From assembly GCA_022821085.1 (NCBI GenBank), contig JAJEEG010000006.1:1757330-1821329 (forward strand): a stretch of DNA of 64,000 nucleotides. The letters are read 5' to 3'. The notes beneath the pieces are model-generated. The model was given only the letters and a program-made list of their open reading frames with translations. It was not told where the DNA came from and did not search any database. A program made the translations under genes and the position numbers. Shown here one piece after another: positions 1 through 7,892 of this stretch (positions are counted from its first letter, which is position 1; every line of letters begins with the position of its first letter). Source of the stretch: Candidatus Latescibacterota bacterium (GTDB taxonomy: Bacteria > JAAXHH01).

Positions 1-234
1 CTGTTCGACGAGGCGACGAACTGGCTGGACAACGAGAACCAGGCCAGCGTGATGCGGAACCTGGCCGCGCTGACTTCCACCCGCCTCGTCATCGCCCATC
101 GCCTGTCCACGCTCGAGCAGGCCGATCGCATCTACGTGCTGAAAGGCGGCAAAGTCGTGCAAAGCGGCTCCTTCAACGAACTGAAGGAGTCCGATGGGGT
201 ATTCAAGGAATTGATCAGGCGGCAAATCGCCTGA
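1..234 (+). CDS. NHLM-type peptide-exporting ABC transporter, C-terminal end (partial)
   Basis: The reading frame is open from the first base, so only the last 77 residues are present. They contain a Walker B/D-loop (LFDEATNWLDN, with NWLD in place of the usual SALD), the switch-region histidine in VIAHRLSTLEQAD, and the 'RIYVLKGGKVVQSGSF' tail typical of ATPase domains in bacteriocin exporters. Established knowledge: NHLP-leader RiPP clusters usually encode one or two such ABC proteins, one of which carries an N-terminal C39 peptidase that removes the leader. Whether this copy has the peptidase cannot be seen. It is the first visible gene of a same-strand operon that continues with an NHLP-leader fusion protein 24 bp downstream, so I infer it exports the product of the locus. 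Confidence 0.85.
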   Translation: MFDEATNWLDNENQASVMRNLAALTSTRLVIAHRLSTLEQADRIYVLKGGKVVQSGSFNELKESDGVFKELIRRQIA

Positions 235-239
235 TCCGG

Positions 240-1559
240 TTGGACGGAGCAGACGTTCATGAAGAAGTCCCCCACCGCGGCCGATTACTTATCTTGAGAG
301 CGGGTGACGACGACGAATTGAGGAAACGTCTCCTCGCCAGCCCCAAAGAGACCATCGAGCAGGAACTCGGCGTGACGATGGCTGAAGACCATGAGATTCA
401 CGTCCACGAAGAAACGGCCGCCGCGACCCATATCGTCCTGCCCCCGCGCAACCGGTATACCCGGGAGGAACGGGACGAGGCACGAACGGGCGCGTCGTCC
501 CTCGCGTTTCTGCGCAAGACCATGTACGATCCCGCGCCGCCCCTGCGTCCGCCGGGTGACGGGGCGGGACGCGTCCCCGGTAGCGATGCCGGCGCCGAGG
601 TCCTTGCGGAAGCGGCCAGAGACAGCATCCGCCGCGGCCTTGATTTCCTGGAGTCGACGATAGACGAGCAGGGCGCCTGGCACTGCATCCGGTTCAACGT
701 GGCCGATCCGAAAGTGCCGCGGCATTTCGAAAGGCCTCCCTTCATTTCGGCATTCTGCGCCCTTGCCCTGGAAAGTAGCCGGGAAGCGAAGGCCAGATCC
801 ATCTGCGCCGCGACCAGGGCTTATCTGGTCGACACCATCGAGTATCCCGGATTCTGGCGTTATTATCGCCATCTGCCCCAGGATCTCGACAGCACCACGC
901 TTTGTTCCCTGGTGATCGGAACGCATCCCTGGGTCCTGCTCGGAAGGAACATACCGCGGATGCTGGCGAACCGCGATGGGGACGGCCGCTTCATGACCTG
1001 GATGCTGGAGGGCGACGAACCCGATGTCGTGTCGCGTTTTCGCATCGAAGCCGACCCCGTGGTCAACGCGAACGTCATCGCCTATCTCGGCGACTGCCCG
1101 GAAACCTCGGATGCCCAGCGATGGCTGGAGGCACTGATCGCCGAAGGCAATCTCAAGGACGCGTCCAAGTGGTACCCCGACGAGATCGCGATCTGCTATG
1201 CGGTCGCCCGTGCCGTGAGACGCGTGACGCCCGCTATGGATCGGCTGCGTCCGGTCCTCGCGGACCGTGTCCTGGGCTTGCGGGACGAGCAGGGCGGTTT
1301 CGGCAACGTCCTTCAGACCGCCCAGGCCGTGTCGGCGCTCAGTGACGCGGGATGCCTGGAAAGAACCGACGTAAAGCGGCAGTTGAGGAGCATCTTGAGT
1401 GCGCAGCGCGAGGACGGCAGTTGGCCGGAACTGCTCGCATTCGGCGATCAGACGCTGAAGTTCGGCGCGGTAGGTCAAATAGGCCATGGCTCCGAAGCCG
1501 TGACCACCGCGTTCTGCATCGAAGCGCTCGAGCGTCTGGCCGCCTTCCTGCGAACCTGA
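240..1559 (+). CDS. NHLP leader fused to terpene-cyclase/prenyltransferase-like alpha/alpha-toroid protein (probable frameshift near the start)
   Basis: Numbered from the in-frame TTG at 240 (439 aa). Residues 22-69 are a nitrile-hydratase-like leader (NHLP): 'LRKRLLASPK', 'VHEE', 'THIVLPP'. Residues about 125-437 look like a squalene-cyclase/prenyltransferase toroid with QW-like segments ('RDEQGGFG', 'QREDGSWPE') and DLDST at 215-219, comparable with the class II DxDD acid motif but with Ser as fourth residue. The leader aligns without gaps with the separate precursor at 7893-8144. TTG 240 has no ribosome site, whereas ATG 259 follows GGACGGAG at good spacing but is out of frame and stops at 295-297. 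A one-base loss near 289-294 would reconcile the two, so the true gene is probably 259-1559 with a frameshift. The chemistry is unknown; cyclisation or prenyl-group chemistry is only inferred from fold. Confidence 0.7.
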   Translation: MDGADVHEEVPHRGRLLILRAGDDDELRKRLLASPKETIEQELGVTMAEDHEIHVHEETAAATHIVLPPRNRYTREERDEARTGASSLAFLRKTMYDPAPPLRPPGDGAGRVPGSDAGAEVLAEAARDSIRRGLDFLESTIDEQGAWHCIRFNVADPKVPRHFERPPFISAFCALALESSREAKARSICAATRAYLVDTIEYPGFWRYYRHLPQDLDSTTLCSLVIGTHPWVLLGRNIPRMLANRDGDGRFMTWMLEGDEPDVVSRFRIEADPVVNANVIAYLGDCPETSDAQRWLEALIAEGNLKDASKWYPDEIAICYAVARAVRRVTPAMDRLRPVLADRVLGLRDEQGGFGNVLQTAQAVSALSDAGCLERTDVKRQLRSILSAQREDGSWPELLAFGDQTLKFGAVGQIGHGSEAVTTAFCIEALERLAAFLRT

Positions 1560-1665
1560 GTCCAGCGGTTCCGGGTAATGGGTTCCGGGCAGCCGGTCCC
1601 AGGTATGCGGCGACGAGAATACTGCCGCGCAGGTGCCAGGTTATGCTGACCAAGGAGGTGTAGCC

Positions 1666-4074
1666 ATGTCACAGAATCCAGTTGAAATCGACAGCGCTGA
1701 AACCAATGGCGCCGGGCCGGGCCCGGCCGACGCGACGCAGGAGATCGAACCGTCCATCCTGACCGCCCTTCCGCATTACCTGCCGCTGGGCGTTTTCCCG
1801 TTGATCCTGCTCGCCGCGCTGTGGGGCGGATGGTGGCTCCTGCCGCCCATGGTCTTCATGAGTCTCTCCTGGTCCTTCGACCGGGTGTTCGGACGCGACG
1901 GACGTATCATGGATCCTTGGAAGACGCCGAAACACCGCCTGATCTGGCACAATCTGCCGGTCTGGTCGTGGGCGTTTCTGTGGCCGCCCACCCTGTTTTT
2001 CGGCCTGTGGCAGATCCTGGTGGCGGATCCCTTCGTCTGGTGGCAGGACGTAGTGCTGGCCATCATTCTGACGATGGAAGCGCAGGCCGTGTTCGTCGTC
2101 GGCCACGAATTGATTCACCGGCGCACGACCTGGGAACGCCGGATCGGCGAGTTCCTGCTTTCCTCTGCCTCCTATCCTCAGTATGCCACCGAGCACGTCT
2201 ACATCCACCACGCCCTGGTCGGCACGCCCTACGACGTGGGGTCCGCGCCGAAGGGGGAGAGCTTCTGGCGTTACATGCCCAAGGAAATCGTCAGCAACCT
2301 CGTCAATTCCTGGGAAGTGGCGAGAGAACGGCTGGCGCGGCGGCGCCGGACCATGTGGCATTACAGCAATCCCTTCTGGCGCTACGGCTTCGGCGTCGCG
2401 TTCTGGTATGTACTGGTGATCTGGATGGGCGGTATCTGGGCGGTCCCGGTCTTCGCATTCCTCGGCCTGTCCTGCGTCTTTTCGATGAAGATCAGCAACT
2501 ACTTCCAGCACTACGGCCTGCGCCGCGTTCGACTGGAAAACGGCCGGTGGGAGAAGATCATGCCCCGCCATTCCTGGAGCGCCGACTGGAAGTTCAGCAA
2601 CTGGATGCTCTTCAATGCGCAGCGTCATGCCGACCATCACGCGGTCGCATCCCGCCAGTATCCCCTGCTGCAGGTCAGTCTCGACGAATCGCCGGAGCTG
2701 CCGGGTACGTATTCCGATATGATGAACATCGTCCTGAAGCCGAAGAAATGGTTTGAGAAGATGGACCCGCTGGTGGACCAGTGGCGCAAGCATTTCTACC
2801 CGGAGATCGAGGACTGGAGCGTCTACGACAGTCCGCTCGCCACGAAGCGGCCCGACGCATTCGACACGATCGTCGAGATCTTCGGCGCCGCACCGCGGCT
2901 CGCGAAATGGATCGAGCGGAACCCGGAGCTCCTGGATAACCTCCAGGAACAGGAGTTCCTCGATCTCGACCTGCCCAAGGGGTTCGAGCAGGACGAGGAA
3001 TTCGAGTCGATCGCGCGGCGCGGCCTTGCCCGGGTCTACTGGACCTACGAAATGGGCGTTCAGGAAATGAAGGACCTGATCGTCGAGTTGCCCGTGGTCG
3101 ATGCGAGGGAAACGGCCGAAATCGTGCGGAACTGGTCGAACGACAAGGCCTTTCAGATTGGCATGCACGTGGTGCGCGGAAACCTGTTGCCGGCGGAGGC
3201 GAGAACGGCGCTCTCCAATCTCTCCGAAGCGTCGGTTTCGACGGTGCTTGCCTCCGTGGTCGCGGATTTCGGCGAGCGGTACGGCACGGACAGCGTGGGC
3301 GAGGTCGCCGCCGTCTTCCTGGGCGATCTGGCCAGCCGGGAAGCCTATCCCGGCATCGAGGTCGACATGCTGTTCGTCCATGACGGCTCGCAGTCCGGCG
3401 CGAATGAACGCCTGTTCCGGAGTTTCCGAAAGGCCCTGGCCGACCTGGCGCAGGACAACCTGTTGTTCTCCCCGGTCTCCGCCGACGCGGATGCCATCCC
3501 CGCGTTGCCGCTTTCCGAATTGGCCGACCAGGCTCGTGACCCGGCTTCCGGTGGGTTCCCCGTCCTCACACGGGCCCGATGTGTCTTCGAGCCTGAGGGT
3601 TCCGGCATTGGAAGCCGCTTCGACGAGGCGCGGCGCCGGTTCCTCGTGGAAAACGGCGCGAACGCGGCGGTGTACACCGGGTCGGGAGAACAGCCGGAAG
3701 AACGGCCCGAGACCGGTGTGTCCGCGTACATCCACATGCGCGGCGGGCTGAACGACGTCGAACAGGCCGCGCGCTTCCTGCAGTCGACCCGTGCCGGTGA
3801 CTTTCTAGACGATCCGGCGCCGTCCGCCGCGGCGGTGTTCGACACCGCCGGCGACGAGCCGCTGGCGCAAGCCGCCAACCTGTGGCGTGACTTGCAGGGG
3901 GTCATGCGGCTGGTCGGTGAGGACGGATTTGACGCGTCGACGGCGGGGGCGAAGGTCAGATCCCTGATGGCGAACGCCTGCGGGCAGGAGGACTTCAATG
4001 CGCTGGCGGCGGCGGTCGATGAAACCGCCTCCCGCGCCGCCACCCGGATCGAAACGCTCGCCGCACACGCATGA
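1666..4074 (+). CDS. AlkB-type membrane di-iron monooxygenase fused to GlnE-like adenylyltransferase domain
   Basis: 802 aa from ATG 1666, which follows AAGGAGGT. Residues 1-385 are an alkane-monooxygenase (AlkB) domain with hydrophobic segments near 38-70, 95-145 and 240-275 and all His clusters: HELIH (147-151), EHVYIHH (176-182), NYFQHYG (278-284) and QRHADHH (319-325); 'GESFWRY' is also AlkB-like. Residues about 398-800 match the glutamine-synthetase adenylyltransferase (GlnE) fold: 'FGAAPRLAKWIERNPELLD', 'FQIGMHVVRGNLLPAEA', the nucleotidyltransferase strand 'GIEVDMLFVHDG', and 'FPVLTRARCVFEPEG' corresponding to the GlnE WerqaLlRAR region. The usual S-D-x-D metal pair is E565-x-D567, so activity is uncertain. 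The stop overlaps an ATG (ATGA at 4071-4074). I infer oxidation of a peptide or lipid moiety in the RiPP pathway; I do not recognise a described homologue of this fusion. Confidence 0.85.
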   Translation: MSQNPVEIDSAETNGAGPGPADATQEIEPSILTALPHYLPLGVFPLILLAALWGGWWLLPPMVFMSLSWSFDRVFGRDGRIMDPWKTPKHRLIWHNLPVWSWAFLWPPTLFFGLWQILVADPFVWWQDVVLAIILTMEAQAVFVVGHELIHRRTTWERRIGEFLLSSASYPQYATEHVYIHHALVGTPYDVGSAPKGESFWRYMPKEIVSNLVNSWEVARERLARRRRTMWHYSNPFWRYGFGVAFWYVLVIWMGGIWAVPVFAFLGLSCVFSMKISNYFQHYGLRRVRLENGRWEKIMPRHSWSADWKFSNWMLFNAQRHADHHAVASRQYPLLQVSLDESPELPGTYSDMMNIVLKPKKWFEKMDPLVDQWRKHFYPEIEDWSVYDSPLATKRPDAFDTIVEIFGAAPRLAKWIERNPELLDNLQEQEFLDLDLPKGFEQDEEFESIARRGLARVYWTYEMGVQEMKDLIVELPVVDARETAEIVRNWSNDKAFQIGMHVVRGNLLPAEARTALSNLSEASVSTVLASVVADFGERYGTDSVGEVAAVFLGDLASREAYPGIEVDMLFVHDGSQSGANERLFRSFRKALADLAQDNLLFSPVSADADAIPALPLSELADQARDPASGGFPVLTRARCVFEPEGSGIGSRFDEARRRFLVENGANAAVYTGSGEQPEERPETGVSAYIHMRGGLNDVEQAARFLQSTRAGDFLDDPAPSAAAVFDTAGDEPLAQAANLWRDLQGVMRLVGEDGFDASTAGAKVRSLMANACGQEDFNALAAAVDETASRAATRIETLAAHA

Positions 4075-4148
4075 AAGCGCCTGCCGAAAAGACGCGGAAA
4101 CCCCCGACGCCTGGGCCGACGAGCAAGCATGCCCGCCAGGGGAAACTC

Positions 4149-6578
4149 ATGAGAACGACCCCCGCGGACCGGGGCCTCGTCGAACTTCCCGCGCTTACCC
4201 CGCACTTGCAATCCCACGTCATCGGCCCGCAGCAGACGCTGCTGGTATCCGAGTCCTTCGATACATTGCTGCACGGCGGCCTGCTCCGCGATCTGCTGCC
4301 GCTTCTCGACGGCCGGCGTCCGCTGGACGGCATCGTCGCCGACCTCGAGGACCGCCATGCCGCGGCCGATGTGCGCGCGGCAGTCGTTACGCTCTCCGAC
4401 CGGGGCTATGTCATCTCCGCCGATCACGGCATGGACCGGTCCCGGGCGGCTTACTGGACGTCCCTCGGCGCATCGCCCCGATGGGTGGAACAACGGCTTG
4501 CGGAATCGCGCGTCGCGGTCGAAGGCGACGACGGAATGCTGTCCAGCCATCTGGAGAGGAGCGGAGCCGGCGTGGTGGCCGGCGTGAAGGCCGGCGCGGC
4601 GGCCGACGACGACGCCCGGCTCAAGGTCATCGTATGCGACGATTACCTCGACGGGCGATTTGCAGCGGTGAATCGGCGCCGGCTCGAGGCGGGAGCGCCG
4701 TGGATGCTGGTGCGGCCGCGCGGCATGGAAGCGCTGTTCGGACCCGTCTATCACGCGGACCGGCAAGGCCCTTGCTGGGATTGCCTGGCCCACCGGCTGC
4801 GCGGTCACAAGGAGGCCCACCAGTTCCTCAGGCACGTTGCCGGCGAGGATGCCGCATTCAAGCCGTTCGCCGCTGAACCCGTCGCGCTCGAGGCGGTATA
4901 CGGGCTGGTTTCGGCTGAGATCGTCAAATGGCTGGTGCTGGACGAAGCGGCGCCGGTCGACGGACAGGCGATCTCGTTACACGTCGGAACACTTGCGAGC
5001 TCGAAGCATACGGTCCTGCGCAGGCCGCAGTGTCCGGTCTGCGGCGACGAAACGCTGCACCGGCCTGATCGGCCGCCGTTGCCGGTCCGTCTGACGGCCA
5101 GCCCCAAACTCCATCGGAACAGCGGCGGCGCGCGGGCCGTGACGCCGGAAGCCACCCTGGCGAGATACCGCCACCTGGTGAGCCCGGTCAGCGGAATCGT
5201 CACCTGGCTGGCGCGCACGACTGATGAGCACGACGACTGGCTGCACGTCTACTGGGCGGGGAGCAATCCCGGCATGAGAAGCCGGAGCCTGAGTTCGCTC
5301 CGGCGCAGCCTGCGCAGCAAGAGCGCGGGCAAGGGCAGTACGCGGGAACAGTCCGAGACCAGCGCTCTCTGCGAGGCGATCGAACGTCATTCCGGCGCCT
5401 GGAGCGGAGACGAAATCCGTACCCGCGGCCGTTTCAACGATTTCGCCGCGGAAGACGGGGCGATCCACCCCAATGAAGTTCAGCTTTTCAGCGACGACCA
5501 GCTCGACAACGCGGCAAGCATCAACGCGGCAGGCCATCCCTACAACATCGTCCCGCCGCGTTTCGATCCCGTCGCCGAAATCGACTGGACGCCCGTGTGG
5601 TCGTTCACGCAAGGCCGGCATCGATACCTGCCGGCGTCGATGCTCTACAGCATGGCGCCCGAACAGCGCGGCCCCGCCGACCTGATCGCCGATTCCAACG
5701 GCTGCGCCGCGGGGAACACCCTGGAGGAGGCCATCCTGCAGGGTTTCTATGAACTGGTCGAGCGCGATGCCTTCGCCATCTGGTGGTATAACCGGCTGAG
5801 CGTTCCCGGGGTGGATCTCTCCAGCTTTGACGACGAATTCCTCGCTTCGGCCGCGGACTACTACGGACGCTGCGAGCGGGAGGTGTGGATGCTCGACGTG
5901 ACGTCCGATTTGGGCATTCCGTCCTTCGTTGCGCTTTCCCGCAGGCCGGACGCGGAAACCGAGGACATCATATACGGCGCCGGCGCCCATACCGACCCGC
6001 GGCTGGCGGCGCTGCGCGCCCTGTGCGAGTTGAACCAGTGCCTGACGTGGCTTCCCCATCCCGGTGGACGCGAAGGCGGCGGGCACGAAGGCGGTGGACG
6101 CGAAGGCGGCGGTCATTCGGGTCCGGACAGGCAATCCGGTCGGCCCGGCCAGTCTGGCGGGGTTGGACCATCCGACCGAACCGAACAGCCTGGCCGGCCC
6201 AACCGGCCCATGATCGACGATCCCATGGCGCTCAACTGGTGGAAGACGGCTCGAATCGCCGATTGTACGTGGCTGGTACCTTCGACGGACGCACCGCCCA
6301 GGCAGGGCGCGCAGTATCCGGTGGTCGAAACCGCGGATACACGCGAAGACGTGGAATGCTGCCGCGCGCTGGTCGAAGCCAGGGGCATGGAGTTCCTCGT
6401 GCTGGACCAGACCCGGCCGGACATCGGCATGCCGGTTGTGCGGGTCATCGTACCGGGCATGCGCCATTTCTGGGCAAGATTCGCCCCCGGGCGCCTGTAC
6501 GACGTGCCGGTCGACATGGGTTTTCGCGATCAACCCCTGGCCGAAGCCGACTTGAATCCCACGCCGGTCATCGCGTAA
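4149..6578 (+). CDS. TOMM azoline cyclodehydratase, fused C (E1-like, leader-binding) and D (YcaO) protein
   Basis: 809 aa from ATG 4149 (AGGGGA upstream); the in-frame ATG 4071 inside the preceding stop overlap is an alternative start. The N-terminal part (to about 300) is the Ocin-ThiF-like leader-binding module with a zinc tetrad C209xxC212 and C295xxC298. The YcaO domain follows, with the ATP-site strings 'GKGSTREQSETSALCEAIER' and 'SNGCAAGNTLEEAILQGFYE'. Known role: ATP-dependent cyclodehydration of Cys/Ser/Thr in a precursor peptide to azolines. Residues about 636-690 are a Gly/Glu/His/Arg/Pro-rich low-complexity insert encoded by tandem repeats. The C-terminus ends NPTPVIA, a weakened version of the PxPxP tail of D proteins. 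The likely substrate is the CCC-containing peptide encoded at 7893-8144. No flavin dehydrogenase is visible in the window, so azoline rather than azole products, or an outside oxidase, must be considered. Confidence 0.92.
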   Translation: MRTTPADRGLVELPALTPHLQSHVIGPQQTLLVSESFDTLLHGGLLRDLLPLLDGRRPLDGIVADLEDRHAAADVRAAVVTLSDRGYVISADHGMDRSRAAYWTSLGASPRWVEQRLAESRVAVEGDDGMLSSHLERSGAGVVAGVKAGAAADDDARLKVIVCDDYLDGRFAAVNRRRLEAGAPWMLVRPRGMEALFGPVYHADRQGPCWDCLAHRLRGHKEAHQFLRHVAGEDAAFKPFAAEPVALEAVYGLVSAEIVKWLVLDEAAPVDGQAISLHVGTLASSKHTVLRRPQCPVCGDETLHRPDRPPLPVRLTASPKLHRNSGGARAVTPEATLARYRHLVSPVSGIVTWLARTTDEHDDWLHVYWAGSNPGMRSRSLSSLRRSLRSKSAGKGSTREQSETSALCEAIERHSGAWSGDEIRTRGRFNDFAAEDGAIHPNEVQLFSDDQLDNAASINAAGHPYNIVPPRFDPVAEIDWTPVWSFTQGRHRYLPASMLYSMAPEQRGPADLIADSNGCAAGNTLEEAILQGFYELVERDAFAIWWYNRLSVPGVDLSSFDDEFLASAADYYGRCEREVWMLDVTSDLGIPSFVALSRRPDAETEDIIYGAGAHTDPRLAALRALCELNQCLTWLPHPGGREGGGHEGGGREGGGHSGPDRQSGRPGQSGGVGPSDRTEQPGRPNRPMIDDPMALNWWKTARIADCTWLVPSTDAPPRQGAQYPVVETADTREDVECCRALVEARGMEFLVLDQTRPDIGMPVVRVIVPGMRHFWARFAPGRLYDVPVDMGFRDQPLAEADLNPTPVIA
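6064..6210 (+). repeat. In-frame minisatellite inside the YcaO gene
   Basis: The segment reads as degenerate tandem units of about 24-30 bp built on 'ggtggacgcgaaggcggcgg', then a Gly/Pro/Arg/Ser-rich stretch. It encodes a hydrophilic linker (GREGGGHEGGG followed by RPGQSGG and QPGRPNRP) that interrupts otherwise normal YcaO sequence. The reading frame is maintained throughout. Confidence 0.75.
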
Positions 6579-6587
6579 GGAGGCAAG

Positions 6588-7706
6588 GTGAATATCGACG
6601 ATGCCGTCCTGCACACCCAGGATCGTCTCGCCGAAGAAGGCGAAACGATGGCCGAGTTGCTGGCACAGTTGCGGAATAGGGTATCTCCAGTTCTGATCGG
6701 AGCGCGGGAGTGGGACCTCGTACTGAAATGCGCGAGGCAACTCCCCATTACGATGGGCGCCCAGCCCTTCGGTTTCGAACTTCCGCTGCACGATAGCCGG
6801 CCCGTGGCGGACTTCGGCGTCTCGCTGGCAAGCGGAAACCGTTCGGGCGAGTTTTTTGAAGCACTGGCGCGGACAGACGAGACGGATGAGACGGCTGATG
6901 CGGTAAAGCGGTTGTTCGTGGAAATGGAAGGTCAGCACTCGTCGCTGAGGGAGATCGTGGGGCGAAAACTGATGCTGGAGTATGATGTAGGCTCGGTGTC
7001 AGGCGGTAGCAAGTCGCTGCCGGGTCTGTTTCTGCGGCCCAACGAACGCACGCTGTTCGGCGGCGCCGGACTCCAGCATGACGTCGGAACCGTGGTTGAC
7101 GCTCTTGTTTCCTGCGTCGGCTGGAAGAGGATTGCCGCCGAACGGGAAAACGCGGAACGAGTATACCTGGCGCAACCGGAAGACACGCGCCTGGACTCCT
7201 TCGGCGTATTCCCGTCCAGGAAACGTACGATCCGCCTGGCGATCATGGGCTTCAACGCGGAGGACGGAATCGGCCCCTATCTCGAAACAACCGGATGGCC
7301 GGGACAGGTTTCCGCGGTCGAATCCGTGCTCGAGCGCTTGAGGGAAAGGGCAGACATCGTGAGCGCGGGCTTAAACGTAGACGTACGGGCAGACGGGCTG
7401 GGGCCAACACTCGGACTGACACCCATCGTCAAGCAGAGATACACACAGGATTCCCGTTACTGGATCGACGGCATGACCGACTGGGACCCTGTTCTGGATG
7501 CGTTGGGCTATGAGGACGATGTCGTTCCGGAGAAGCTGGCGGCCCTTGCGGACTGGGCTTCCAAACCCACGACGCTGTTTGGCAGGACCGGGCCTTTTCT
7601 CATGTTGCGCGGCATACATCACATCAAGCTGGTCATCAGGGGAAACCGATTGGAGCAGGCCAAGGCCTATCTTTACATGGTGCTTTCCGGCGCGCACGCG
7701 AACTGA
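6588..7706 (+). CDS. Unrecognised RiPP-cluster protein, 372 aa
   Basis: Begins at GTG 6588, 9 bp after the cyclodehydratase stop and just behind AAGGAGGCAAG, so it is surely in the same operon. No signal peptide, no hydrophobic segment long enough for a membrane helix, and no nucleotide-binding or metal motif I recognise. Features: an N-terminal helical region, 'ITMGAQPFGFELPLHD' near residue 50, a central 'GLFLRPNERTLFGGAG', and a C-terminal 'GIHHIKLVIRGNRLEQAKAYL'. That C-terminal string resembles uncharacterised proteins I have seen beside peptide-modification enzymes, but I cannot name a family. It may be a maturation factor, scaffold or tailoring enzyme. The 3' end, including the stop codon, lies in a 20-bp tandem repeat. 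Confidence 0.7.
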   Translation: MNIDDAVLHTQDRLAEEGETMAELLAQLRNRVSPVLIGAREWDLVLKCARQLPITMGAQPFGFELPLHDSRPVADFGVSLASGNRSGEFFEALARTDETDETADAVKRLFVEMEGQHSSLREIVGRKLMLEYDVGSVSGGSKSLPGLFLRPNERTLFGGAGLQHDVGTVVDALVSCVGWKRIAAERENAERVYLAQPEDTRLDSFGVFPSRKRTIRLAIMGFNAEDGIGPYLETTGWPGQVSAVESVLERLRERADIVSAGLNVDVRADGLGPTLGLTPIVKQRYTQDSRYWIDGMTDWDPVLDALGYEDDVVPEKLAALADWASKPTTLFGRTGPFLMLRGIHHIKLVIRGNRLEQAKAYLYMVLSGAHAN

Positions 7707-7780
7707 ACGTCATGCACGCGAACTGAACGTCATGCACGCGAACCGAGCGTCACGCACTCGAACCGAGCGCCACGGCAGGC
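7701..7780 (+). repeat. Four tandem 20-bp units spanning a stop codon
   Basis: Units start at 7701, 7721, 7741 and 7761. The first two are identical (aactgaacgtcatgcacgcg) and the last two are diverged. The TGA stop of the preceding gene (7704-7706) lies inside the first unit, and the duplicated unit recreates the same last codons and stop. There are no spacers, so this is not a CRISPR array. Confidence 0.9.
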
Positions 7781-7790
7781 CATCAAAAGC

Positions 7791-7829
7791 AAAAGTCCTC
7801 CTCGACCAGATTGATCGGGGAGGACTTTT
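7791..7829. terminator. Bidirectional intrinsic terminator between RiPP operon and precursor gene
   Basis: A perfect 11-bp inverted repeat (AAAAGTCCTCC at 7791-7801 with GGAGGACTTTT at 7819-7829) around a 17-nt loop. U-tracts are available on both strands. It can end the plus-strand biosynthetic operon (stop 7706) and the convergent minus-strand precursor transcript (stop 7893). Confidence 0.85.
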
Positions 7830-7892
7830 CTTGATTTACTTGATCACGCGACTGCAAGGCACCCACATGATCACCTGTGCGTAGATTTCAGT

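Noticed and set aside
259-300. Programmed -1 frameshift signal in the leader-toroid gene
   Set aside because: No X_XXY_YYZ slippery heptamer and no obvious downstream stem; a lost base or assembly error is simpler.
1669-3735. Long antisense open frame (688 codons) opposite the AlkB-GlnE gene
   Set aside because: High-GC genes give long open antisense frames. The sense strand carries recognisable AlkB and GlnE motifs and a ribosome site; the antisense translation has none.
1666-4074. Housekeeping GlnE (glutamine-synthetase adenylyltransferase)
   Set aside because: Only one GlnE half is present, the acidic pair is altered, and it is fused to AlkB within a RiPP operon.
4977-6938. 653-codon minus-strand open frame opposite the YcaO gene
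   Set aside because: Shadow of the YcaO reading frame; no motifs, no ribosome site.
7701-7780. Possible CRISPR repeats
   Set aside because: Units are directly adjacent with no spacers and there are no cas genes.
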